From: BOG-1155 sp050012495
Lineage (GTDB): Bacteria > Desulfobacterota > Syntrophorhabdia > Syntrophorhabdales > WCHB1-27
NCBI GenBank assembly: GCA_050012495.1
Contig: JBEKHB010000014.1
Span: forward strand, 1 to 64,000
Direction: 5' to 3'
Length of the DNA: 64,000 bases
Under the pieces are notes generated by a model. It was not told where the DNA came from. It saw only the letters and a list, made by a program, of their open reading frames with translations, and searched no databases. Position numbers and translations under genes: made by a program. Of this stretch, positions 42,291 to 50,059 are shown piece after piece. How positions within the stretch are numbered: the stretch's first letter is position 1; the number at the start of each line of letters is the position of its first letter.

Positions 42291-43799
42291 ATGAAGGTCA
42301 ATCTTTCCCGCACGTTTCAGATTCTCTTCCTTGTCCTTTTTTTCTTCCTCTTCGTCACGACGGACTATCGGGGCAAGGACGAGATCTCCGTCGCCCTCAA
42401 CAGTTTTTTCCGAATAGACCCGCTCGTGGCCTTAAGCTGCCTGTTCGCGGCAAAGACGCTCACCATCCTTCTTCTTCCCGGTCTCGTCCTCCTGGTCTGT
42501 TCCGCCGTTCTCGGCAGGTTTTTTTGCGGTTGGATCTGCCCGCTGGGGACGGTCATCGACCTGTCGACAAAAAGGATAAAGAAGCATAAACCCCTTGCCT
42601 TCCTCAGGGGCAGGCTCAAGTATTATCTCCTCTTCACCATCCTCTTCGCGGCTCTTTTCAACATGAATCTCGCCGGTCTTCTGGACCCCATCGCAATCTT
42701 CGTCCGCTTCCTGACATTCTCCCTGTACCCCCTCTTCGGTTTTTTGGGTCGCGAGGGCTGGGTAGGGCTATACCGCATCTTAGGCGATTCGAGAGATTAT
42801 CTGGACCCGGGCTACAGTTTCCTCAAGAGCTACCTGCTCCCTTTTCGCGACACCTTTTACCCCCTCGCCCTCGTCTCTCTCCTCTTTTTTCTGGGTATCC
42901 TTTTTCTCGAAAGGTTCGAGCGCAGGAATTGGTGCAGGAACCTCTGCCCGCTGGGCACGCTGCTCGGGCTTGTCGGCCGCTTTTCCGTTTTCAGGAGGCT
43001 GCCGGTCCGGCTTTGCGCCGACTGCGGCGACTGCCGGGCCCATTGTCCCACTGCCTTCGACGAGGAGGTATTCCAGAAGAGCGACTGCATCCTCTGCCTT
43101 GACTGTCAAAGAAAATGCGTCCATGGGCGGGTGAGCTTCCGCCTGTCCCTGAAGCGCGCAAAAAGCCGCGTTTTCTCGCCGGGACGGAGGGTCTTCGTGA
43201 CGGGAGCCGTATCGCTTGCATCGGGACTTTTTGTCTCCCGCATGCTCGGGATAAAAACCACGGTCAAGGAGACACGCCTGCTGCGTCCACCGGGGGTCAG
43301 GAGGGAGGAAGACTTCCTGGACAAATGCGTCAGGTGCGGGGAGTGCATGAAAGTCTGTCTGAGAAGCGCCCTTTATCCGGCCTCCCTTCAAGCGGGTCTC
43401 TACAGCCTCTACACGCCGACGATCGTGCCGCGCCTGGGCTACTGCGAGTACAACTGCAGCCTCTGCGGGCAGGTATGTCCGACAGGGGCGATACCGAAAC
43501 TACCGCTCGAGCAGAAGAAGAAGGCGGTAATCGGACTCGCCGTGGTAGACAAGAACCACTGCCTGCCCTACGCGAAGAAGATGAACTGCATGGTCTGCGA
43601 GGAGCACTGTCCGATCCCGGATAAGGCGATCAGGTTCGAATCGGTGAGGGAGACCGACTACAACGGGAAAGCGGTGGTGCTCAAAAAGCCTTATATTATC
43701 GATGAGCTGTGCAATGGCTGCGGCATCTGCGAATACGTCTGTCCCCTGGAGGAAAAAGCGGGGATAGAGGTCTATAAAAAGACCAGGAAGAAGGTCTGA
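42291..43799 (+). CDS. NapH/polyferredoxin-like membrane Fe-S protein
   Basis: A 502-residue protein: an N-terminal membrane section (about 1-210, five or so hydrophobic segments) with CGWICPLGT, then NWCRNLCPLGT (NapH-like quinol oxidase module), then clustered ferredoxin cysteines: CADCGDCRAHCP, CILCLDCQRKC, CVRCGECMKVC, CEYNCSLCGQVCP, CMVCEEHCP and CNGCGICEYVCP. It could carry four or more [4Fe-4S] clusters and pass electrons between the membrane and soluble carriers. The DUF362 gene upstream is a common neighbour. Its partner is unknown. Confidence 0.9.
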   Translation: MKVNLSRTFQILFLVLFFFLFVTTDYRGKDEISVALNSFFRIDPLVALSCLFAAKTLTILLLPGLVLLVCSAVLGRFFCGWICPLGTVIDLSTKRIKKHKPLAFLRGRLKYYLLFTILFAALFNMNLAGLLDPIAIFVRFLTFSLYPLFGFLGREGWVGLYRILGDSRDYLDPGYSFLKSYLLPFRDTFYPLALVSLLFFLGILFLERFERRNWCRNLCPLGTLLGLVGRFSVFRRLPVRLCADCGDCRAHCPTAFDEEVFQKSDCILCLDCQRKCVHGRVSFRLSLKRAKSRVFSPGRRVFVTGAVSLASGLFVSRMLGIKTTVKETRLLRPPGVRREEDFLDKCVRCGECMKVCLRSALYPASLQAGLYSLYTPTIVPRLGYCEYNCSLCGQVCPTGAIPKLPLEQKKKAVIGLAVVDKNHCLPYAKKMNCMVCEEHCPIPDKAIRFESVRETDYNGKAVVLKKPYIIDELCNGCGICEYVCPLEEKAGIEVYKKTRKKV

Positions 43800-43849
43800 A
43801 AGAATAGGTCCCATAGGTCCTATAAGACCTATTCTTTCAGACCTTCTTC
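43787..43849. terminator. Perfect 24-bp inverted repeat at convergent gene ends
   Basis: The arms 43787-43810 and 43826-43849 are exact complements over 24 bases with a 15-base loop. Each arm contains the last codons and the stop of one of the two convergent genes, so both proteins end in near-identical codon series (GLKE and its mirror). The stem could terminate both transcripts. The loop contains CCATAGGTCCTATAA. Confidence 0.65.
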
Positions 43850-44740
43850 CAGACGGGAAACCGTGGCGCGAAGATTGACGAGATAAGCGCCTTCCGGCTG
43901 CTTCGGCCCCATATTTGTATCGTACTCTTCGGACTTGATCCGCGCCACGACCCGCTCGATCGATCCCTGTTCTTCGCGGAGCTGTCGTTTTACCTTTTCC
44001 CGGAAGTGCTTTGCCGCGAAAAGCGACCGGGCGAGGAAATCCCGGACTTCGTCGCCCCCCACCCAGACGAACCGGTGTCCCTGGCAGAGTATCTCTATGG
44101 GGAGCGCGGCAACCCTCGCGAAAGAGGAGAGGAAGGAGTCATAATCGGCGGGCGCCGAGATGAGGATATGGCCGGCGGCATCCTGGCAGCCCGCTGTTTC
44201 CGTCGCAAAGAGTATCTTTCGCTCCGGTACGTAGTAGCTCAGCATGTCTCTTGTGTGACCAGGCGTCGCCATGACCTGAACGGTCATACCGTCCAGGTCC
44301 ACGGTCTCACCCTCGCCCACGATGATATCGACATCGAAAGGCTCGAAAGGCTCGTCGATCAGCTTCGACCGATCGCCGTTAAAGCTCCCGGAGACATAGG
44401 AGGTTGCCTGTCTGGAAAGCTCGGTTATCAGTGCCAGGGCATTCGGGCGGCGCATAATGCCGGCCGACCTTTCGGACGCGGCTACCCTCAAGGAAGGGAA
44501 GGCCCGTTTAAGGTATCCCGTCGCGCCGCAATGATCGTAGTGCACGTGTGTGAGAAAGAGTATCTCGGGCTCCCTTTCGCCCAGGGCTTCCCGGATAGCT
44601 TCCGCATAGAGCCGCCCCGCGGCCGTATAGCCGGATTCGAAAAGAACCGGCCTTTTTCCGTCAAGCAGATAACAGGCAGACCAGGGGAAGCCGGCCACGT
44701 ACAAGTCCTTCACCACGAGACCTGCCTCGCTAAACAGCAA
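43829..44740 (-). CDS. Metallo-beta-lactamase-fold hydrolase
   Basis: A 303-residue MBL-fold protein. The metal motif is LTHVHYDHCGA (HxHxDH), further His are in TPGHTRDM and GHRFVW, and the Asp-rich VDIIVGEGETVDLDGM strand precedes them. The start is taken at TTG 44740 because AAAGGAGG stands six bases upstream; a longer frame to TTG 44809 has no Shine-Dalgarno site and runs through a decayed PEP-CTERM fragment. No signal peptide is visible. Probably a thioesterase- or glyoxalase II-like hydrolase, substrate unknown. Confidence 0.88.
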   Translation of the reverse strand: MLFSEAGLVVKDLYVAGFPWSACYLLDGKRPVLFESGYTAAGRLYAEAIREALGEREPEILFLTHVHYDHCGATGYLKRAFPSLRVAASERSAGIMRRPNALALITELSRQATSYVSGSFNGDRSKLIDEPFEPFDVDIIVGEGETVDLDGMTVQVMATPGHTRDMLSYYVPERKILFATETAGCQDAAGHILISAPADYDSFLSSFARVAALPIEILCQGHRFVWVGGDEVRDFLARSLFAAKHFREKVKRQLREEQGSIERVVARIKSEEYDTNMGPKQPEGAYLVNLRATVSRLEEGLKE

Positions 44741-44810
44741 GTTCGCCTCCTTTAAGAGAAAATATTGCCGAAGTATAGCAGAAGTTTTGAGTTCCGACAA
44801 GCGCGCCAAT

Positions 44811-44976
44811 TTTGAATTTTTTGAGGTGGGGACCTAGCAGGAGCAATGAAGCCGGGACGGGAACGGGGGTCGCCGGAAAGTCATGGTCCTCACCACCCGG
44901 TTCGTTGTACGCCCCGACAATCGTGCCGGCGCCATTGATGCCATAGGGCTCAGTGAACGGTGGAATAATGCTGCCT
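44811..44976 (-). pseudogene. 3' fragment of a HAF-repeat/PEP-CTERM secreted protein gene
   Basis: No start codon is present, but one frame reads GINGAGTIVGAYN (the pattern of HAF repeats) and then a PEP-CTERM-like end, VPVPASLLLLGP, followed by the short basic KKFKI. A full anchor would have a longer hydrophobic stretch and an RRR tail. The fragment lies directly after the stop of the repeat-rich secreted protein and before the metallo-hydrolase. It is likely the residue of a deleted PEP-CTERM gene or of a longer version of that protein. Confidence 0.6.
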
Positions 44977-46296
44977 TCAACGCGAGAAGGTTGCGGCGAT
45001 GGTGTGGTTCGCCATCACGTCGTTGAACATGTATAAGCTCACCCGTCCTACCGAGACCCCGTCTACCGTCACGCCGTCCACCGTGTAGCCGCTCGCCGGG
45101 GTAATAGAGAAGGCCTGGTTCGATCCTCTCTCAACCGATACGGAGCCCGACGGAGAGATGGCGCCGCCCGTTCCCGCGGATGCGGTGATCGTGTAAGCAG
45201 GCACTCCTGCTTCCGTTACAGTGAATGCGTGACCTGCGATCGTTGAAACCGCGGTCAGTGATGACGTGGTCGTATTTGCCGCTAGGGAATAACGTACAGT
45301 GCCGCTGCCCGTGCCGCTGCCGCCTGAGGTGATCGTCATCCAGGAGGCCGCACTTACCGCAGTCCAGGCACAGCCGCTTTGCGTTGTCACGCCCACACTG
45401 CCGGTACCACCCGAGGCGGCAAATGATCCACTGGTGTGGGAAATGGAGTAGGTGCAGCCGGAGAAAGTTGCGGCGATGGTGTGGTTCACCATCACGTCGC
45501 TGAACGTGTATGATCTCACCGGTCCTACCGAGACCCTATCCACCGTCAGGCCGCTCACCGTGTGGCCGCTCGCCGGGGTAATAGAGAAGCCCTGGCTAGA
45601 TCCCCTTTTAACCGATACGGAGCCCGACGGAGAGATGGCGCCGCCCGTTCCCGCGGATGCGGTGATCGTGTAGGCAGGCACTCCTGCTTCCGTCACAGTG
45701 AATGCGCGACCTGCGATCGTTGAAGCCGCGGTCAGTGATGACGTGGTCGTATTTGCCGCTAGGGAATAACGTACAGTGCCGCTGCCCGTGCCGCTGCCGC
45801 CTGAGGTGATCGTCATCCAGGAGGCCGCACTTGCCGCAGTCCAGGCACAGCCGGTTTTCGTTGTCACGCTCACACTGCCGGTACCACCCGAGGCGGCAAA
45901 TGATCCACTGGTGGGGGAAATGGAGTAGGTGCAGGCGGACGGAACAGTGTAGCTCAACTCGTTCGAATAGGCGCTCTGGTCACCGGCGCTGTCATAGGCA
46001 GCCGCTGCAAAATAGTAGGTGGCGCCGGCTGAAAGGCCGGACAAGGCATAGCTTGTCGTGTTGCCCACGTTTACGTTGTATGTGTAGTTCCCGCTTGCCG
46101 TGCCGTAATAGAGCTTGTAGCCCGCCACAGTCGAGCTGGCGCTCGCGGTCCAGCCTAATGTGACTTCGGCGTGGGCATTGGCGCCGGTGAAGAGCAGCAC
46201 GGGGACCGAAAGGAAGAAGAGGAGAAAGAGCGAAATTGTGCCTGCGAAAAGACGAGCAAAGCCCGGTCTGATACTTTTAGATTGAACATGACGCAT
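44977..46296 (-). CDS. Secreted fibronectin III/BACON repeat protein
   Basis: A 439-residue exported protein. The signal peptide is about 1-43 (long n-region, then SLFLLFFLSVPVLLF, cleavage near AHA). A fibronectin III-like domain (VTLGWTASASSTVAGYKLYY and YFAAAAYDSAG) is followed by two near-identical 159-residue units (45460-45936 and 44983-45459), each with a BACON-type part (CTYSISPTSGSF, GCAWTA) and a beta-repeat part (AYTITASAGTGGAISPSG). The start at 46296 follows GGGAGG and excludes the upstream riboswitch. The control by c-di-GMP suggests a surface adhesin or matrix role. Confidence 0.88.
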   Translation of the reverse strand: MRHVQSKSIRPGFARLFAGTISLFLLFFLSVPVLLFTGANAHAEVTLGWTASASSTVAGYKLYYGTASGNYTYNVNVGNTTSYALSGLSAGATYYFAAAAYDSAGDQSAYSNELSYTVPSACTYSISPTSGSFAASGGTGSVSVTTKTGCAWTAASAASWMTITSGGSGTGSGTVRYSLAANTTTSSLTAASTIAGRAFTVTEAGVPAYTITASAGTGGAISPSGSVSVKRGSSQGFSITPASGHTVSGLTVDRVSVGPVRSYTFSDVMVNHTIAATFSGCTYSISHTSGSFAASGGTGSVGVTTQSGCAWTAVSAASWMTITSGGSGTGSGTVRYSLAANTTTSSLTAVSTIAGHAFTVTEAGVPAYTITASAGTGGAISPSGSVSVERGSNQAFSITPASGYTVDGVTVDGVSVGRVSLYMFNDVMANHTIAATFSR

Positions 46297-46358
46297 GATA
46301 GCGCCTCCCAGGGGTTTTTGGCACCCGCGAAATCCAGCGCTAAAGGTGCTGTATTCGC

Positions 46359-46450
46359 TTGGCGGCCCTGCTGCCATACCCCTATTTCTCCAGGGGCTTA
46401 GGCCAGTGGCTTTGCGTCCCGCCCTTTTGGGCGGTTTGCCCTTTTCAAGC
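46359..46450 (-). ncRNA. Cyclic di-GMP-I (GEMM) riboswitch
   Basis: On the - strand, GGGCAAACC begins the aptamer, followed by a hairpin CCGCCC-AAAA-GGGCGG, the diagnostic GGACGCAAAGCCACTGGCC, a second hairpin around GCCCCTGGAGAAATAGGGG and the closing ATGGCAGCAGGGCCGCC. These match the GEMM-I consensus, including the tetraloop stem and the conserved GACGCAAAGCC. It sits about 65 bases before the start of the secreted repeat protein, so it should control that gene in response to c-di-GMP. Whether it is on or off cannot be told without the expression platform. Confidence 0.92.
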
Positions 46451-46500
46451 CAATCCAAATTCTGTGTCTCATACTGTGATAAAGTATACGCCTGTTTCAT

Positions 46501-47023
46501 CGTTGCGGGACTCTAGTCCCCAGGGAGTGTGAAAGCAATTACTGTGCCACCCCAGAGATCGTGGGGGCGCTATCGGCCATTTTTCCTCGTTGCTGAACGA
46601 AATCGGGAGGTGCACCCCTGCCTCCCCGGTTTTGTGGAAAGCCGGCGAAAGTGTGCGGTTTTGGATCAATAGGTCTGTGAGGCAATTGTTCAGCCTATCG
46701 TTGAAGGGCGCGGGCGCTGACAGTCGGCGTATGCCGGAAACGCCCACGGCGAGGGCGGTAATTCACGCGAGTCTCCCATTGTGCTAGATTTTCCGGACGG
46801 ATCGAAGGGATTTTGCGACACCGAGAAGGCGAGCGGTTTGCGGGCGCACGATTCCGAACAGGCCGGCGGCCGGCCTACCGACCGAAAAGACAGAGAAAGA
46901 GGTATCTCTACCATCTCCTCCGCCGAATATGGTATATTGCTGTTAAGCATTCGCCCGGAGTGCGCGGCCCCGCCAGCATAAGCCGAACCGGGGCGCGCGT
47001 TTTTAAGAAAAGAGGAGAGCGGC
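46501..47023. other. Intergenic region upstream of guaB
   Basis: I see no gene on either strand; frames here have no recognisable protein content. A hairpin CCCCA-GAGATCG-TGGGG lies at about 46542-46558. A TATATT box near 46932 may be part of the guaB promoter, but no good -35 is apparent. Confidence 0.3.
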
Positions 47024-48490
47024 ATGAACGAGCAGTATATTGAGGAAGGTCTCACTTTCGATGACCTTCTTCTTGTTCCGTCTTTCAGCGAGGTGATGCC
47101 TTCCGAGGTGGACGCGTCGACCTTCCTCACCTCTGCCATAAAGCTCAATATCCCCCTTATCAGCGCCGCCATGGATACGGTCACCGAGGCCAAGACCGCC
47201 ATATGCATGGCGCAGGAGGGTGGAATCGGCATCATCCACCGGAACATGGGCGTGAGGGAGCAGGCCCAGGAAGTGGAGCAGGTAAAAAAATCGGAAAGCG
47301 GTATGATTGTCGACCCTATTGTCATATCGCCGGACCAGCACCTCAAAGACGCGCTTGACCTGATGGCGCGCTACAGGATCTCCGGGATCCCCGTCACGCG
47401 CGGCAAAAGACTGGTCGGCATCATCACGAACAGGGACCTCAGGTTTGAGACCAATGTGGAGCAGAAGGTCGCCGATGTCATGACCAAGGAGAACCTCATC
47501 ACCGTCGATGAGGGCATCAGCCTGGAAGAATCGAAAAAGGTGCTGCACCGGCACAAGATCGAGAAGCTCCTTGTGGTGGACAAAGAGTACAACCTGAAGG
47601 GACTTATCACCATAAAAGACATAGAGAAGGTGATAAAATACCCCTCGGCCTGCAAAGACTCGCTCGGCAGGCTGCGGGTCGGCGCGGCCGTGGGCGTGGG
47701 ACCCGACAGGGAAACGAGGGTCGACGCCCTGCTGAAGGCAGGCTGCGACGTGATCGTAGTCGACACGGCTCACGGTCATTCAAAGAACGTCATAGAGACC
47801 GTGGCTGATATTAAGAGAACGTTCAAGGACGCACAGGTTATCGCGGGGAATATCGCAACCGTTGAGGGGGCCAGGGCGCTTATCGATGCCGGATGCGATG
47901 CGGTGAAAGTGGGTGTGGGTCCGGGTTCGATCTGTACCACCAGAATCGTCGCGGGGGTGGGTGTCCCTCAGATTACGGCCATTACCGGCGCGGTAAAGGT
48001 GGCGAGCGAACGCGGTGTCCCGGTCATCGCGGATGGGGGCATCAAATTTTCGGGCGATATCACAAAAGCCCTTGCAGCCGGCGCAGACGTGGTGATGATA
48101 GGGAACCTCTTCGCGGGAACGGATGAAACACCGGGCGAAATGGTGCTCTACCAGGGACGCACGTACAAGATGTACCGGGGCATGGGGTCGCTCGACGCCA
48201 TGAAAGAGGGCAGGACCAGGGACCGTTACTCCATCCGGGAGGACGAGGTCGAGTCGAAGATAGTCCCGGAAGGGATTGAGGGGCGCGTGCCGTACAGGGG
48301 ATCGCTTTCGTTTACCCTCCATCAATTGATAGGGGGTCTGAGGGCAGGCATGGGCTATCTCGGATGCCGCAATCTGCGTGAGCTGCAGAAGCATACCAGA
48401 TTCTTGCGGATCACGAATGCAGGTTTGCGCGAAAGCCACGTGCACGATGTGATGATTACGAGAGAGGCGCCGAACTACAGAATCGAATAA
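47024..48490 (+). CDS. guaB: Inosine-5'-monophosphate dehydrogenase
   Basis: A 488-residue cytoplasmic enzyme of standard length that oxidises IMP to XMP with NAD. It has the TIM barrel start EEGLTFDDLLLVPSFSEV, a CBS pair inserted at about 95-200 (MARYRISGIPVTRGKRLVG, MTKENLITVDEGIS), the nucleophile Cys in GPGSICTTRIVAGVG and the active-site flap with MYRGMGSLDAM. AAGAGGAGAGC precedes the ATG. It is 14 bp upstream of guaA, the next step of GMP synthesis. Confidence 0.97.
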   Translation: MNEQYIEEGLTFDDLLLVPSFSEVMPSEVDASTFLTSAIKLNIPLISAAMDTVTEAKTAICMAQEGGIGIIHRNMGVREQAQEVEQVKKSESGMIVDPIVISPDQHLKDALDLMARYRISGIPVTRGKRLVGIITNRDLRFETNVEQKVADVMTKENLITVDEGISLEESKKVLHRHKIEKLLVVDKEYNLKGLITIKDIEKVIKYPSACKDSLGRLRVGAAVGVGPDRETRVDALLKAGCDVIVVDTAHGHSKNVIETVADIKRTFKDAQVIAGNIATVEGARALIDAGCDAVKVGVGPGSICTTRIVAGVGVPQITAITGAVKVASERGVPVIADGGIKFSGDITKALAAGADVVMIGNLFAGTDETPGEMVLYQGRTYKMYRGMGSLDAMKEGRTRDRYSIREDEVESKIVPEGIEGRVPYRGSLSFTLHQLIGGLRAGMGYLGCRNLRELQKHTRFLRITNAGLRESHVHDVMITREAPNYRIE

Positions 48491-48504
48491 GGCGGACCGG
48501 CTGC

Positions 48505-50058
48505 ATGAGCGTGCGCGACTACCATAAGGAACTGGTGGCAATTCTCGATTTCGGGTCCCAGTACACGCAGCTTATTGCGAGAAAGGTGCGGGAGCTGAAG
48601 GTCTACTGCGAGATATTCCCGTATAATACGGATGTCGAAAAGTTGAGGTCTCTGAACCCCCTGGGGATAATTCTCTCGGGAGGTCCGAGGAGCGTCACCG
48701 AGGCGGATGCTCCCGCATGCGACCCGGCCATATTCCGTCTTGGCGCCCCGATCCTCGGTATCTGCTATGGCATCCAACTGATAGCCAAGGTTTATCAGGG
48801 TGAGGTCCAGCGATCGGACAAGCGGGAGTACGGCCGCGCCCATATTTATCTGGACGGCCGGGACGGCCTTTTGGAAGGCATTGCAGACGGCGATATCATC
48901 TGGATGAGCCATGGCGACAGCATCATGACGATGCCTCCCGGCTTCATGGCCCTTGCCCACTCGGAGAATTCTCCTTATGCGGCCATCAGGAAGGAGAGGG
49001 GGACCATTTATGGCGTGCAGTTCCATCCCGAGGTCCACCACACCCCTAAAGGCAAAGTCGTCCTGAAAAACTTTCTCTACAAGATTTGCAAGGCAAAAGG
49101 CCTTTTTTCTACAGCTTCCTTCATTGAGATAACGACGCAGAAGATCCGCGCTCAAGTCGGGGAAGGGAAAGTGGTATGCGCCCTCAGTGGAGGCGTCGAC
49201 TCGTCTGTTGTGGCGACCCTCGTCCACAGGGCGATAGGCGACAGGCTCACCTGCGTTTTCGTGAACAACGGCGTGCTCAGGAAGAACGAAGGGCAGGAAG
49301 TGCTCGATCTGTTCAAAGACCGCCTGCATTTGAACGTGCGATACGTCGACGGGTCGGAAAGGTTTCTTGCCGCGCTGCGCGGCGTCAGAGACCCGGAGAA
49401 AAAGAGAAAGATCATCGGAAGGCTCTTTATCAAAGTCTTCGAAGAAGAGGCGCGCCGCCTTGGCGACGTGCGGTATCTCAGCCAGGGGACACTTTATCCC
49501 GACGTGATCGAAAGTGTTTCGTTCAAAGGCCCTTCCGCGACGATCAAAAGCCACCACAATGTCGGCGGTCTCCCCAAACGGATGCGGCTGAAGCTTATCG
49601 AGCCGCTCAGGGAGCTCTTCAAGGACGAGGTGCGCGTCGTCGGAAAAGAGCTTGGCCTTCCCGATCATGTGGTCCAGAGACAGCCCTTCCCCGGCCCGGG
49701 CCTCGCCATCAGGATGATCGGGGACGTCACGAAGGAGCGGGTCGAGATGCTTCAGGAAGCCGACCACATCATCCGGGAGGAGATTGAAAGGAAGAAGACC
49801 TTCAGCCACATCTGGCAGTCCTTCGCGATCCTGATCCCCATCAAGACCGTGGGAGTGATGGGAGATGAGCGCACCTATGCGCACGCAATCGCGGTGCGGG
49901 CTGTGGAGAGCAAAGACGGCATGACCGCGGACTGGGCAAGGATACCCTACGACGTGCTCGACCTGATCTCCCGCAGGATCATCAACGAGGTCCCCGGAGT
50001 AAACCGCGTGGTCCTCGACATATCGTCAAAACCACCAAGCACGATTGAATGGGAATAG
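48505..50058 (+). CDS. guaA: GMP synthase (glutamine-hydrolysing)
   Basis: A 517-residue enzyme. The class I amidotransferase domain has the catalytic Cys in GICYGIQLIA and the His in QFHPEVHHT; the ATP-pyrophosphatase P-loop is SGGVDSSVVA (about 229-238), followed by a dimerisation domain ending KPPSTIEWE, the usual GMP synthase terminus. It converts XMP to GMP with glutamine and ATP. The end overlaps or abuts the dnaE start, so coupled translation is likely. Confidence 0.97.
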   Translation: MSVRDYHKELVAILDFGSQYTQLIARKVRELKVYCEIFPYNTDVEKLRSLNPLGIILSGGPRSVTEADAPACDPAIFRLGAPILGICYGIQLIAKVYQGEVQRSDKREYGRAHIYLDGRDGLLEGIADGDIIWMSHGDSIMTMPPGFMALAHSENSPYAAIRKERGTIYGVQFHPEVHHTPKGKVVLKNFLYKICKAKGLFSTASFIEITTQKIRAQVGEGKVVCALSGGVDSSVVATLVHRAIGDRLTCVFVNNGVLRKNEGQEVLDLFKDRLHLNVRYVDGSERFLAALRGVRDPEKKRKIIGRLFIKVFEEEARRLGDVRYLSQGTLYPDVIESVSFKGPSATIKSHHNVGGLPKRMRLKLIEPLRELFKDEVRVVGKELGLPDHVVQRQPFPGPGLAIRMIGDVTKERVEMLQEADHIIREEIERKKTFSHIWQSFAILIPIKTVGVMGDERTYAHAIAVRAVESKDGMTADWARIPYDVLDLISRRIINEVPGVNRVVLDISSKPPSTIEWE

Positions 50059-50059
50059 G

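Noticed and set aside
46501..47023. Possible purine riboswitch ahead of guaB
   Set aside because: I could not find the conserved three-way-junction sequence, and only a short unrelated hairpin is present.
46690..47346. 218-residue - strand frame upstream of and opposite guaB
   Set aside because: It is mostly the shadow of guaB; the rest has no start signal or recognisable content.
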